Assembly (NCBI RefSeq): GCF_030811595.1
Contig: NZ_JAUSRB010000002.1
Coordinates: 6,634,001-6,698,000 of the forward strand
Source: Streptosporangium brasiliense
GTDB taxonomy: Bacteria > Actinomycetota > Actinomycetes > Streptosporangiales > Streptosporangiaceae
DNA: 64,000 nt
Reading direction: 5' to 3'
The notes beneath the pieces were generated by a model. That model had not been told where the DNA came from. It did not search any database and saw only the letters and a list, made by a program, of their open reading frames with translations. Shown piece by piece: positions 23,903 through 32,612 of the stretch (position 1 is the stretch's first letter; each line of letters begins with the position of its first letter). A program made the translations under genes and the position numbers.

Positions 23903-24199
23903 TCAGGGGCGCCGGGCTCGGCGCAGCTCCTGCACGCCGGTGACGATGCCGAAGGCGATCAACCCGGCGAGGTAGGCGATGACGCCGAAGACCAGGCCGT
24001 TGCCGTCGACGTGGTCCCACTGGGTGATCAGCAGCACACCGACGCCCACGCCGAGCACCGGCTGCAACGGCAGCAGCGTCACGGCCAGCAGGAGGCGGTG
24101 CCGCGCCAGGAAGGTGCGGCCCCGGACGGCGATGACCCGGGCGGTGACGGCCACCGCTGCGGCGGCGAAGAGGACGGCGAGCATCAAGGGGAAGTCCAT
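23903..24199 (-). CDS. small three-span membrane protein downstream of a Ser/Thr kinase
   Basis: 98 residues: MDFPLMLAVLFAAAAVAVTARVIAV, then LLLAVTLLPLQPVLGVGVGVLLI and GLVFGVIAYLAGLIAFGIVTGV give three membrane spans, with a basic RRARRP tail. The ATG is 2 bases after the kinase stop codon, so the pair is an operon. No family recognised. It may be a partner or anchor for the kinase. Confidence 0.65.
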   Translation of the reverse strand: MDFPLMLAVLFAAAAVAVTARVIAVRGRTFLARHRLLLAVTLLPLQPVLGVGVGVLLITQWDHVDGNGLVFGVIAYLAGLIAFGIVTGVQELRRARRP

Positions 24200-24201
24200 G
24201 C

Positions 24202-25257
24202 TCAGCTCCGTCTCGCCAGCAGGCGCAGCACCAGCGCGATCGCGCCGCCTGCGGCCAGGCCGGTCAGGATCGTGGGCCAGAACGGCAGGCCGTCCGTCCC
24301 GGGAACGGGGATGTCCGGCCACTGCCGGGAGTCAAGCTCCGCGGCGATCAGGAAGACCACCGCGGCGGCGAGGGTCGTGATGATCTGCGCCGCGAAGGCC
24401 AGGCCCCAGGGCCGCTCGCCGGCCGGGTCAGGCTCCTGGACCCGTGTCACGACCTGCGGTCCGGGCGGCGCCTCCTCGCCGACGATGAGCCGCACCAGCC
24501 CGCTCGCGTCCGGCCGGTGGCGCGGCTCCTTGGCCAGGCACGCGACCAGCAGGCCGCGTAACTCCGGCGGGACGCCGGTCAGGTCGGGCTCGTGGTTGAG
24601 GATGCGGTTGAACACCGCCGGCATGCTGTCCTGGCCGAACGCCGGCCGCCCGGTCGCGGCGAACACCATGGTGACCGCCCAGGAGAACACGTCCGACTCC
24701 GGCCCCACGGCCGCGCCGCGCAGCTGCTCGGGTGACATGTACGGCGGCGTGCCGACCACGGCGCTGGACTGCATGGTCGTTCCCTCCAGCACGCGGGAGA
24801 TGCCGAAGTCGATGACGCGCGGCCCGTCCGGCCCGAGCAGCACGTTGCTCGGCTTGAAGTCGCGGTGCACGATCCCGGCCTCGTGGATGGCCTTCAGCGC
24901 CGCCGCGGTGGCGAGCATCAGGCGCCGCGTGCCGCCGGCGGCACGCGGCCCCTCGCGGGTGATCAGCTGCTGGAGCGATTCGCCGGGGATGTACTCGCTG
25001 ACGATGTAGGGCTGGTTGCCCTGGACGTCGGCGTCCAGGATCTGGGCGGTGCCGAACGGCCCGACCCGGCGGGCCGCCTCCACCTCGTGCAGGAAGCGGC
25101 GGCGGTTGCCGGCGTCGTGGGCCAGCCTGGCGTGCAGGAGCTTGATCGCCACCCGGCCGCCCGACGGGTCGACACCGAGGTAGACCGCGCCCTGCCCGCC
25201 TTCGCCCAGCAGCCTCTCCAGACGGTAGGGGCCGACGTGGGAGGGTTCGACGATCAT
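24202..25257 (-). CDS. membrane-anchored Hanks-type serine/threonine protein kinase
   Basis: 351 residues. Kinase domain at ~10-265: glycine loop LGEGGQGAVYLG, catalytic Lys in VAIKLL, catalytic loop HRDFKPSNV, DFGISRVLEG, activation-segment end GTPPYMSPEQLRG, and later SDVFSWAVTMVFAATGRPAF. All catalytic residues are present. The tail has two hydrophobic spans (WGLAFAAQIITTLAAAVVFLIA and FWPTILTGLAAGGAIALVL) joined by a short ~20-residue loop, with no PASTA or sensor domain. The signal probably comes through the linker or the small membrane partner encoded next. ATG start with AAGG upstream. Confidence 0.92.
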   Translation of the reverse strand: MIVEPSHVGPYRLERLLGEGGQGAVYLGVDPSGGRVAIKLLHARLAHDAGNRRRFLHEVEAARRVGPFGTAQILDADVQGNQPYIVSEYIPGESLQQLITREGPRAAGGTRRLMLATAAALKAIHEAGIVHRDFKPSNVLLGPDGPRVIDFGISRVLEGTTMQSSAVVGTPPYMSPEQLRGAAVGPESDVFSWAVTMVFAATGRPAFGQDSMPAVFNRILNHEPDLTGVPPELRGLLVACLAKEPRHRPDASGLVRLIVGEEAPPGPQVVTRVQEPDPAGERPWGLAFAAQIITTLAAAVVFLIAAELDSRQWPDIPVPGTDGLPFWPTILTGLAAGGAIALVLRLLARRS

Positions 25258-25379
25258 GCACCTTCTTATATCAGGCGGGGGCAGAGTGGGCCCGCGGGAA
25301 GACTGCCGGCAGCGTGTGAGCTCAGCGTCATGTGCGCCGGCGGGGATGAAGACCACGGCGGCGTGGACGGGCGCTCCTG

Positions 25380-26027
25380 TCAGGGCATCAGCAGGTCGTC
25401 CAGTTCGGCCGCGAAGAGCAGGGCGGGGTCGAATCCCATCCCGGTGAAGTGGCCGGAGAGCTCCAGGGACAGGACGCCGTGGAGCCGTGTCCAGAAGCTC
25501 AGGGCCTGGCGGAGGACCGCGGGCGGGGCGGGGTGGCCAGCCGCCCAATCCCGGTGGTGTTCCAGGTGGATGTCGAACGGCGTGGCGGGGCGTTCCCGGG
25601 GTGACGTCGAGCCGGCGTCGAGCAGGATCATCATGATCTCGGATGAGATGGCCGTGATGTCGTCGGGCGCGTGGTAGCCGGGGACGGGGGTGCCGTAGAT
25701 GAGAAGATACCGCTGGGGGTCCTCCAGGGCCCAGCCGCGCACGGCGTGTGCCAGTACGGCCAGGTCGGCACCTGCGACGGAGGCCGAGCGGAGGGTGTCG
25801 GCGAGGCTTCGGTACGCGTCCCGGACGAGTTCGGTGATCAGCTCGTCGCGGTTGGCGTAGTAGCGGTAGAGCGCTGGTCCGCTCATGCCCATCTGCTTGG
25901 CGATCGCGTTGAGGGAGAGCGCGGACGTCCCCGTCGCGGCGATCTGCTCCCACGCGTGTTCCTTGATCTCTGCGCGTACCTGAGTGCGGTAGCGCTCGCG
26001 CGGGGTCTTCGCGTCCGTCTCCGCCAT
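25380..26027 (-). CDS. TetR-family repressor with WHG-type C-terminal domain
   Basis: 215 residues. The helix-turn-helix is at ~15-60 (EIKEHAWEQIAATGTSALSLNAIAKQMGMSGPALYRYYANRDE). The C-terminal part (VRGWALEDPQRYLLIYGTPVPGYHAPDD ... FWTRLHGVLSLELSGHF) is the pattern of TetR proteins with a WHG domain. It is divergent from a small membrane protein and a secreted SRPBCC protein, with a consensus-like promoter and AT-rich dyads between. Probably their repressor. Confidence 0.88.
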   Translation of the reverse strand: MAETDAKTPRERYRTQVRAEIKEHAWEQIAATGTSALSLNAIAKQMGMSGPALYRYYANRDELITELVRDAYRSLADTLRSASVAGADLAVLAHAVRGWALEDPQRYLLIYGTPVPGYHAPDDITAISSEIMMILLDAGSTSPRERPATPFDIHLEHHRDWAAGHPAPPAVLRQALSFWTRLHGVLSLELSGHFTGMGFDPALLFAAELDDLLMP

Positions 26028-26095
26028 GCCCTGCCGCCTTCCCCGCCCGTGAAGCTACAGCTTAAAAAGATAGTTAGAGGCTATCACGAAGCTTA

Positions 26096-26124
26096 TTGAC
26101 ACTCCTCTTCTCGTTTAGTTATAA
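26096..26124 (+). promoter_or_regulatory. near-consensus sigma70 promoter
   Basis: TTGACA at 26096-26101, exactly 17 bases, TTATAA at 26119-26124, pointing at the membrane/SRPBCC genes. A GTTATAAC palindrome lies on the -10 and related TTAGA/TCTAA blocks flank it, which fits TetR control. The region is strikingly AT-rich for this genome. Confidence 0.65.
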
Positions 26125-26211
26125 CTTCTAACGAACGCATGAGTCTCTAGCTCATCGTGGTCGCGCGGTGCGGGTCCGCAGCCATGGGCCCAGCCAGACG
26201 GAGGGAACGCC

Positions 26212-26559
26212 ATGACCACCACATCCAAGCCACTCATCCACGCGGGCCGGAGTACTCCGCCGGCGGTGACCGTCGCCTCCTGGGCGGTCCCCGTCATGGT
26301 TCTCGGCCGGTTCGCCCTGCTGGCGATCGTTCCGGTCGCGATCGCGCTGGTCGTCGCTCTCCGCCACGCCCGCGACCGGACGGTCCGCTGGGCGGCCACG
26401 CTTCTCACCCTCACGTACGCGATCCCGCTCGTCGTATGGCTGACGCGGCCCGACGGCGCGCCAAGCCTGTCCAAGGACATGCATCCCGCCTCCGTGGGGC
26501 TGATCGTCGCCGCGTCCGCCGCACTCATCGTGACCATCCTTCGAGCCCCCCGGCGCTGA
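26212..26559 (+). CDS. small membrane protein
   Basis: 115 residues with three hydrophobic spans (VTVASWAVPVMVLGRFALLAIVPVAIALVV, WAATLLTLTYAIPLVVWL, VGLIVAASAALIVTIL). GAGGGAACGCC precedes the ATG. It lies first in the TetR-controlled pair. No family recognised. A similar small membrane protein next to an SRPBCC gene is a common actinomycete pairing. Confidence 0.7.
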   Translation: MTTTSKPLIHAGRSTPPAVTVASWAVPVMVLGRFALLAIVPVAIALVVALRHARDRTVRWAATLLTLTYAIPLVVWLTRPDGAPSLSKDMHPASVGLIVAASAALIVTILRAPRR

Positions 26560-26723
26560 CGGAGCTGGAGCGAGCACCCGCCGTCGGCGAGTTTCCCGCG
26601 GTCTCGGCCGGCGAGCTCGCCTACCGCCTCGCTCCGGACCGGACCGCGCGCCCCCGCACTCACCCTCCGCACCAGCGCCCCATCCCGAGCATCCGATCCC
26701 GATCCCAGAACGAGAGGAACACC

Positions 26724-27410
26724 ATGTTCAGCAACGGCCCCGCGAACTCGCCCGCTCAGCAGTCCCGCCCCCGGACCCGCGTGCGCACCGCCGCGCTCAC
26801 GATCTCGCTCGCCGTCGCCGGCGTCCTCGCAAGCAGCGTCCCGGCCGCCCAGGCTGCCCCTGCTCCGTCCCAGACCGCCCCCCTCGGGGGCGGGTCCCAG
26901 TGCCGCGGCGAAGGCGTCGACACCACCGCCCGTATCCGCTACCGGTCCGACATCGTGATCAAGGCGCCGCTGAGCACCATCTTCAAGCTGCAGACCGACG
27001 TGGAACGCTGGCCCACCTGGCAGGCCCCCGTCCTCACCATGGAACTCCTCGACCCCGGCCTTCTCCGCAAGGGTTCGCGGTTCCGGTGGACCACCCCGGC
27101 GCCCCCCACCCCCACGACCCCCGCCACCACCATGCACATCACCTCCACCATCCGGCAGCTCCAGCGCAACACCTGCATCCTGTGGAGCGGACCCGCGATC
27201 GGAGAAGGGGTGCGCATCGACGAGGGCGTGCACCTGTGGACCTTCACCAAGGTCAAGGGCGGTGTGCGCGTACACACCGAGGAAACCTGGACCGGCGCCC
27301 AGGTCGAAGCGGACGTTCCCACCGCCACCAAGATCCTCGGCACGGGCCTCGAAGCGTGGCTGCGCGACCTGAAAACCACCGCCGAAGCCCGCAGCGACGG
27401 CAAGCCGTGA
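26724..27410 (+). CDS. secreted SRPBCC-fold protein (polyketide cyclase/dehydrase-like)
   Basis: 228 residues. A long signal peptide (RTAALTISLAVAGVLASSVPAAQA, cleavage near residue 45) precedes a START/SRPBCC domain: VIKAPLSTIFKLQTDVERWPTWQAPV, FRWTTP, LWTFTKVKGGVRVHTEETWTG and a C-terminal helix GTGLEAWLRDLKTTAE. The domain is a hydrophobic ligand-binding cup; export of such a protein is less usual than the cytoplasmic forms. AGAGGAAC precedes the ATG. It is 164 bases after the membrane gene and probably in the same TetR-regulated unit. Ligand unknown. Confidence 0.8.
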   Translation: MFSNGPANSPAQQSRPRTRVRTAALTISLAVAGVLASSVPAAQAAPAPSQTAPLGGGSQCRGEGVDTTARIRYRSDIVIKAPLSTIFKLQTDVERWPTWQAPVLTMELLDPGLLRKGSRFRWTTPAPPTPTTPATTMHITSTIRQLQRNTCILWSGPAIGEGVRIDEGVHLWTFTKVKGGVRVHTEETWTGAQVEADVPTATKILGTGLEAWLRDLKTTAEARSDGKP

Positions 27411-27514
27411 GACCCCCGCCGGCATAGGACCCCGGTCAGCGGAGACCACGCCCGAAGCGGTCGTCCCCCCCGCCCTCCTCAGCCCGTGCATGAGGAGGGC
27501 GGGGATCTGTACGG

Positions 27515-27580
27515 TTCGACCGGCCCCGTCCCCGGAAGGGTGAGACGTTCGACTAGCCCTGTCCCCGGAAGGGTGAGACG
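27515..27580. repeat. 33-bp tandem duplication across the end of an XRE gene
   Basis: 27515-27547 and 27548-27580 match at 30 of 33 bases, including a perfect 20-mer GTCCCCGGAAGGGTGAGACG. One copy contains the stop codon and last codons of the XRE gene; the other lies just outside it. Confidence 0.75.
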
Positions 27581-28440
27581 GGCGCCGTCTCGCCGGAACC
27601 GCCGGACGGACCGGAGGCGGCGAGGTCGAGGAGCGTCATCGCGTCGTGGTCCGGGCTGCCGGGCGGCGCCATGTAGACGATGAGGCGCTGGCCTTGTGCG
27701 CGGTTCAGGGACAGCCCCTCGTGCGAGAGCGTCATCGTGCCGACCTCCGGGTGCCGGAGCGTCTTCTCGCCGTCGCCGATCGTGTGCACCTCGTACCGCT
27801 CCCAGAGCCGGTTGAAGTCGGGGCTCTTGACGATCAGCTCACCTACGAGTGAGGCGAGATCCGGGGCATCCGGATCGGTGCCGGCGATCGCCCGCAACTG
27901 GGCGACGCACCCCTTGGCCTTCTGTTCCCAGTCCACCCACAGCTCGCGGGCAGCCGGGTGCAGGAAGGTGTACCGGACGGTGTTCCGCTGCCGCTCCGGC
28001 CAGTCGGCGATGCCGTGGAGCAGCCGCAGCCCGCCGGGATTGGCCGCCAGCAGGTCGTTGGTGCGGCTCACGACGTAGGCCGGGTTGGGCCGGAGCGTCT
28101 CCAGAAGCTGCGTGACGGTCGGACGGACCCGCCGTGACGGCAGGGGACGGGGCTCGGGCGCACGTCGCGCCGCCCGCGCCGCCAGCTCGCGCAGGAAGCC
28201 GCGCTCTTCCTCGTCGAGGCGGAGCGCGCCGGCCAGCGCCTCGACCACGGAGGGACTCGGACGGGTCTCCTTGCCACGTTCCAGACGTATGTAGTAGTCG
28301 ATGCTCACACCGGCCAGCGCCGCCAGCTCCTCCCGGCGCAGACCCGGCGTACGGCGCGTTCCGGTCCCGGCGGGCAGCCCGACGTCTGCCGGGCGTACGC
28401 CGCCACGGCGAGCCTGCAGAAACTTCCCGAACTCGGTCAT
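27553..28440 (-). CDS. XRE-family regulator with MmyB-like ligand domain
   Basis: 295 residues. The helix-turn-helix near residues 30-80 (TPGLRREELAALAGVSIDYYIRLERGKETRPSPSVVEALAGALRL) is followed by the MmyB-like domain (LLETLRPNPAYVVSRTNDLLAANPGGLRLLHG, then FLHPAARELWVDWEQKAKGCVAQLRA). That domain is expected to bind a fatty acid-like ligand. The ATG for MTEFGKFLQARRG is the family's standard start. It is divergent from a 14-span-type MFS exporter 125 bases away, its probable target. Confidence 0.9.
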   Translation of the reverse strand: MTEFGKFLQARRGGVRPADVGLPAGTGTRRTPGLRREELAALAGVSIDYYIRLERGKETRPSPSVVEALAGALRLDEEERGFLRELAARAARRAPEPRPLPSRRVRPTVTQLLETLRPNPAYVVSRTNDLLAANPGGLRLLHGIADWPERQRNTVRYTFLHPAARELWVDWEQKAKGCVAQLRAIAGTDPDAPDLASLVGELIVKSPDFNRLWERYEVHTIGDGEKTLRHPEVGTMTLSHEGLSLNRAQGQRLIVYMAPPGSPDHDAMTLLDLAASGPSGGSGETAPVSPFRGQG

Positions 28441-28565
28441 GTCGTCATTTTGCCAGCGGGTGACCACGGATCCGGCCCGGAGCCTGACCCTGTCACACCC
28501 CCCTATGGCGCACCCCGGAAGATCACGGTCTGCCCCGCCCCCGCGAGTCTCACCAGCCTGGACGG

Positions 28566-29951
28566 ATGACCCCTCTTGCACCGGCCCGCGCGTCACAGAA
28601 TGCCCGGCGACGCACGGCCGCACCGAAGCTGATCCTGGCGACCACGTTCATGGGCATCTTCCTGCTCAACCTCGACGCCATGGCGATGAACGTGGCGCTG
28701 CCCGGGATCGGGCGGGCCTTCGGCGGCAGCACGGCGGGACTGCAATGGATCGTGGACGCCTACACGCTGATGTTCGCCGCGCTCCTGCTCTCCGCGGGCA
28801 CGCTCTCCGACCGCATCGGGGCGAGCCGCGCGTTCGGCGCCGGCGTCGCGGTCTTCACGGTCGCCTCGGCGGCCTGCGCACTGGCGCCGGGGCTGGGCGA
28901 GCTGATCGCCGCCCGCCTGATCCAGGGGAGCGCGGCGGCGATCATGCTGCCCTCCTCGCTGGCCCTCGTCCGGCGGGCCTTCCCGGACGCGGCCGAACGG
29001 GCACGGGCCATCGCGCTGTGGACCGCCGGCGGAGCCGTCGCGGTTGCCGCCGGCCCGGTGGTCGGCGGGGTGCTGTCCAGCACCCTGAGCTGGCGGGCGA
29101 TCTTCGTCGTCAACCTGCCCGTCGGCGCCGCCGTCCTCGCGGTGTTGACCCGCGTGGAGCGCTCGCCGCGCCGTGCCACGCCGCTCGATCCGTACGGCCA
29201 GCTCACGGCGGTCGTCGCGCTCGCGGCGCTCACCTTCGCGGTGATCGACGGAGGGGAGAACGGCTTCGGCGAGCCCGTGGTGCTGGGCTGCCTGGGGCTC
29301 GCCGCGGTGGCGACGGCCGCGTTCATCATGATCGAGGCGCGTACCGCCGCGCCGATGGTCCCGCTCGACCTCTTCCGTTCGCGCACGGTGACGGTTTCGG
29401 TCGCGATCGGGTCCGTCGTCAATGCCGCGTTCTACGGGCTGGTGTTCGCGCTGAGCCTGTTCTTCCAGGACGTTCTGAACCTGTCCGTCATGGCCGCGGG
29501 GCTGATGTTCCTGCCGATGATGGCCGTGATCGCCGGAGCCAACCTGGCCTCGGCCAGGGCCGCGGCACGCTTCGGGCCGCGGATGCCGATCGCCGTGGGA
29601 CAGGCGATCTGCGTGCTGGCGATGTTCTGCCTGCTCTGGATGGACGAGGGGACCAGCAGACCGGTGATCGCGGTGATGCTCGTCCCGCTCGGCCTCGGCC
29701 TGGGTTCCGTCGTACCTTCCCTGACCGCCGTCCTGCTGAACGACATCGCCGCGGACCGGGCCGGAATGGCCGCCGGGATCCTGAACTCCTTCCGGCAGAC
29801 GGGCGGCGCGCTCGCCGTGGCCGTCCTCGGAGCCTTGGTCGCGGACCGGGGTGAGTTCATCGTGGGTCTGCGGGTCGCCCTGTGCGTCGCGGTTGTGATG
29901 TTGGTAGCCACCACGGCCGCGGCCCTCATGCTGCCGCGCGACCGTAGCTGA
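28566..29951 (+). CDS. MFS transporter, DHA2/EmrB-QacA-type drug exporter
   Basis: 461 residues with about 14 membrane spans. Family signatures: NLDAMAMNVALPGIGRAFGGS with the membrane Asp of span 1, LQWIVDAYTLMFAALLLSAGTLSDRIGASR (motif A), WTAGGAVAVAAGPVVGGVL (motif C). Exports hydrophobic or cationic compounds by proton antiport. Probably controlled by the divergent XRE/MmyB regulator. No clear ribosome site; the start follows a run of C and may be leaderless. Confidence 0.92.
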   Translation: MTPLAPARASQNARRRTAAPKLILATTFMGIFLLNLDAMAMNVALPGIGRAFGGSTAGLQWIVDAYTLMFAALLLSAGTLSDRIGASRAFGAGVAVFTVASAACALAPGLGELIAARLIQGSAAAIMLPSSLALVRRAFPDAAERARAIALWTAGGAVAVAAGPVVGGVLSSTLSWRAIFVVNLPVGAAVLAVLTRVERSPRRATPLDPYGQLTAVVALAALTFAVIDGGENGFGEPVVLGCLGLAAVATAAFIMIEARTAAPMVPLDLFRSRTVTVSVAIGSVVNAAFYGLVFALSLFFQDVLNLSVMAAGLMFLPMMAVIAGANLASARAAARFGPRMPIAVGQAICVLAMFCLLWMDEGTSRPVIAVMLVPLGLGLGSVVPSLTAVLLNDIAADRAGMAAGILNSFRQTGGALAVAVLGALVADRGEFIVGLRVALCVAVVMLVATTAAALMLPRDRS

Positions 29952-30099
29952 CGGCTGTCCGCAGGTTCCTCGACGAGGTGGGGGCGCGCCGGTCAGCCGG
30001 GAAGGCCGGTCCGGCGGAGTGGCCCCGGCAGTCGAGAGCCGCGGCCTGGGTGTCTGCCGCCTCGGCAGGCTCGGTGTGATTGATGATCCGCATTCCGTG

Positions 30100-30384
30100 T
30101 CACATCTCCCGCCTCGCCGTCTTTCCTACGGGGTGCACTCCGGTCAGCGCGAGGGTGAGCAGCCGGTCGGCCTGGGCCTGGCCGTCGGGTTCCTGCTCGA
30201 CGGCCAGGCCCCGGTTGGACACGGCATGCCGGGCGACGGCTCCCAGCCAGGTGGTCAGCGCGTGTCCGGGATCGGGGTCGGCGGCCAGGTCGGCGGCGGT
30301 GGCGCACAGGGCCTCGACCTTGTCGCGGAAGACGGCCTCCAGCAGGCGCTGCCGGGAGGGGAAGTGCCGGCGGAGACGGGCGGG
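30100..30384 (-). pseudogene. C-terminal remnant of a TetR regulator
   Basis: The minus strand reads RLRRHFPSRQRLLEAVF then RDKVEALCATAADLAADPDP and HALTTWLGAVARHAVSNRGLA to a stop at 30100. This matches TetR proteins from the end of the recognition helix to the C-terminus. A stop at 30385-30387 and loss of the N-terminal helices mark it as broken. It lies directly downstream of the LysR gene. The rest of the 29952-30397 gap shows no gene. Confidence 0.65.
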
Positions 30385-30397
30385 TCAGGTGTGCGGC

Positions 30398-31240
30398 TCA
30401 GATCATCCGCCGCAGGGCGGTCTCCACGGCGTCGATGAGCGCATCACCTTCGGTACCGGGGTGGCGGGCAAGGCCGAGTTCGACGTCCGGCAGAGCAGGC
30501 AACGCGGCCGCGTCGTGGCAGGCCATGGCCGGCTCGAGGTTGGCGGGCAGGAGCGCCGCGACTCCGAGCCCGGCCCGTAGCGCGGCGAGCACTCCGGCGA
30601 GACTGTTGCTTTCGAACGCCACCCGCCAGCGGCGCCCTGTGCCTTCCATCGCCTCCAGCACCGACGTCCGCCAGGCGCACGTGTTCGAGAACAGCACCAC
30701 CGGCAGCGGATCGGCGTCGGTGGCGACACCCTGCCCGACCGCCCAGACCAGCGGCAGGCGCACCGTCCAGCGCGGCGGCCAGGGAAGATCCGGGACCTCG
30801 TCGAGCACGAGTTGGACACGGCCCGTGTCGCAGGCCTCCCGCATCGCCGCGTTGGAAAGGCTGAGCACCTCCAGCGTCGCGTCGGGGTGCAGCCGTGCGA
30901 GGTCGGCGAGTGCCTGAGGAAGGCGGGAAGCGGCGAGATCTTCGAGGAGTCCCACCCCGCAATGCCCGGTGAGCGCACGTCCTGTTTCGGTGAGTGCCTG
31001 TGCCGACAGCGCGAGAATGCGCTCGGCGTAGGGCAGTAGTTCCTCGCCCACCCGGGTCGGCGAGACGCCGGACGGCGCCCGGTGCAGCAGCGGACTGCCG
31101 ACGGCCCTCTCGAGCTTGCGCAACTGCTGGCTGAGCGCGGGCTGGGTGCGGCCGAGCGCCGCCGCCGCACGGCTGATGCTGCCCGCTCGCACGGCGGTGA
31201 CGAACGACCGCAGCAGTGCGGTCTCGAGATCACGTGCCAT
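30398..31240 (-). CDS. LysR-family regulator
   Basis: 280 residues. The N-terminal winged helix (LLRSFVTAVRAGSISRAAAALGRTQPALSQQLRKLERAVGSPLLHR) is followed by a substrate-binding domain of two lobes. It is divergent from an MFS gene 72 bases away. ATAA-N7-TTAT at its start codon includes a T-N11-A site usual for LysR. Probably activates the transporter on an unknown inducer. It stops against the TetR remnant. Confidence 0.9.
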   Translation of the reverse strand: MARDLETALLRSFVTAVRAGSISRAAAALGRTQPALSQQLRKLERAVGSPLLHRAPSGVSPTRVGEELLPYAERILALSAQALTETGRALTGHCGVGLLEDLAASRLPQALADLARLHPDATLEVLSLSNAAMREACDTGRVQLVLDEVPDLPWPPRWTVRLPLVWAVGQGVATDADPLPVVLFSNTCAWRTSVLEAMEGTGRRWRVAFESNSLAGVLAALRAGLGVAALLPANLEPAMACHDAAALPALPDVELGLARHPGTEGDALIDAVETALRRMI

Positions 31241-31312
31241 AAGCGTTCATTATGCCTGGTCCAATAGATTGACGACTTCCTATGGCATTCCTAGTGGCTT
31301 AGCGTCAAACCG

Positions 31313-32539
31313 GTGATCAAGTTTCGACAGGTGCTCGCGGTGCCGGGGATGACGCCACTGCTGGGCATTTCGCTGCTCGCCCGTACCGCGATCACGGCGG
31401 ACGCGATGGTGTTGACGATGTACGTCGTCGTTGCCCTCGACATGAGTTACGCGGCGGCGGGAGCCGTGGTGGCGGCGCTCACCGCCGGTGTCGCGCTGGG
31501 CGGGCCGCTGCTGGGCCGGATGATCGACCGGCGGGGCCTGCGTACTGTGCTGCTAGCCACGGTTGTGCCGCAGCTCGTGTTCTGGCTGACCGTCCCTGCG
31601 CTGCCGTACGTGATCTTGCTGGGCGCCTCCTTCGCCGCCGGTCTGCTGATGGTGCCGGTCCAATCGGTCACCAGGCAGGCGATCGCCGCGATGACGACGG
31701 CGGGGCAGCGGCGGGCGGCGTTCGCGCTGGACTCGGTGGCGGGCGAGCTGTCGTACATGGTGGGGCCGGCGGTGGTGATCCTGTGTGCGGCGAAGGTGTC
31801 CCCCGGCGTGGTGGCATGGGGAGTGGGCGCCGCGATCGTCGTCGGCGGGGCGGGGATCGCCCTGCTCGACCCGCCGCTGCGGGCCGAGGACGAGGCGGAC
31901 GGCGAGGCAGCGGGTCGGCCCCGGCGCCGGGAGTGGCTGGGCGCGCGCATGGTCGCTGTCCTGGTGATGGGGTTCGGCGTCGCGATGCTGCTCAGCGGCG
32001 TCGACCTGGCCATCGTCGCCACTCTTCAAGAAGCCGGCCAGGTCTCCTGGGCGGCCGTGGTCGTCGCCGTGTTCGGGGTGACGTCCGTCGTGGGCGGTCT
32101 GGTGTACGGAGCGCTGCCCCGGCCGATGCCCACCTGGCTGCTGCTCGGCCTGCTCGGGCTGGTGACGATTCCGGCCGGACTCGCCCATGACTGGCCTTGG
32201 CTGTGTGTGGCCGTCATCGGTGCCGGGCTGCTCACCGCACCGACCCTTTCCACGGTCTCCGACGCGGTGAGCCGGCTGACGCCGGCCGGTGTGCGCGGTG
32301 AGGCGACCGGCCTGCAGTCCTCGGCGGCGAGCGCGGGGTTCGCGCTCGGCTCCCCGGTCGTGGGAATGGCGATCGACGTGTCCACGCCGACGGGCGGCTT
32401 CGCGGCGGCCGGCCTGGCCGGCCTGCTCGCCGCACTGACGGGATACCTGCTCTCGCGCCGGTCACCCGCCGCCGTGCCGTCCCCGATCACCTGGGTGGAC
32501 AGGCCGTGCCCATCCATCAGGCGATGCATCAACGATTGA
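31313..32539 (+). CDS. MFS transporter
   Basis: 408 residues with twelve spans, starting with GTG. The N-half has GGPLLGRMIDRRGLRTVLL between spans 2 and 3 (motif A). The C-half includes GLLTAPTLSTVSDAVSRLTPAGVRGEATGLQSSAASAGFALGSP, the pattern of uncharacterised actinobacterial exporters next to LysR genes. The last ~25 residues (VDRPCPSIRRCIND) are hydrophilic. Substrate unknown. Confidence 0.88.
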   Translation: MIKFRQVLAVPGMTPLLGISLLARTAITADAMVLTMYVVVALDMSYAAAGAVVAALTAGVALGGPLLGRMIDRRGLRTVLLATVVPQLVFWLTVPALPYVILLGASFAAGLLMVPVQSVTRQAIAAMTTAGQRRAAFALDSVAGELSYMVGPAVVILCAAKVSPGVVAWGVGAAIVVGGAGIALLDPPLRAEDEADGEAAGRPRRREWLGARMVAVLVMGFGVAMLLSGVDLAIVATLQEAGQVSWAAVVVAVFGVTSVVGGLVYGALPRPMPTWLLLGLLGLVTIPAGLAHDWPWLCVAVIGAGLLTAPTLSTVSDAVSRLTPAGVRGEATGLQSSAASAGFALGSPVVGMAIDVSTPTGGFAAAGLAGLLAALTGYLLSRRSPAAVPSPITWVDRPCPSIRRCIND

Positions 32540-32612
32540 GGGTTTACCTTGATAAGAGCGGAGATTTTCGGAGAAAAGTTTACACCGAATGTTCAACGAT
32601 ACCGTTTAAGGC

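Noticed and set aside
29993-30307. Arg-rich minus-strand frame of 104 codons
   Set aside because: It is in the wrong frame of the TetR remnant, which explains the coding signal.
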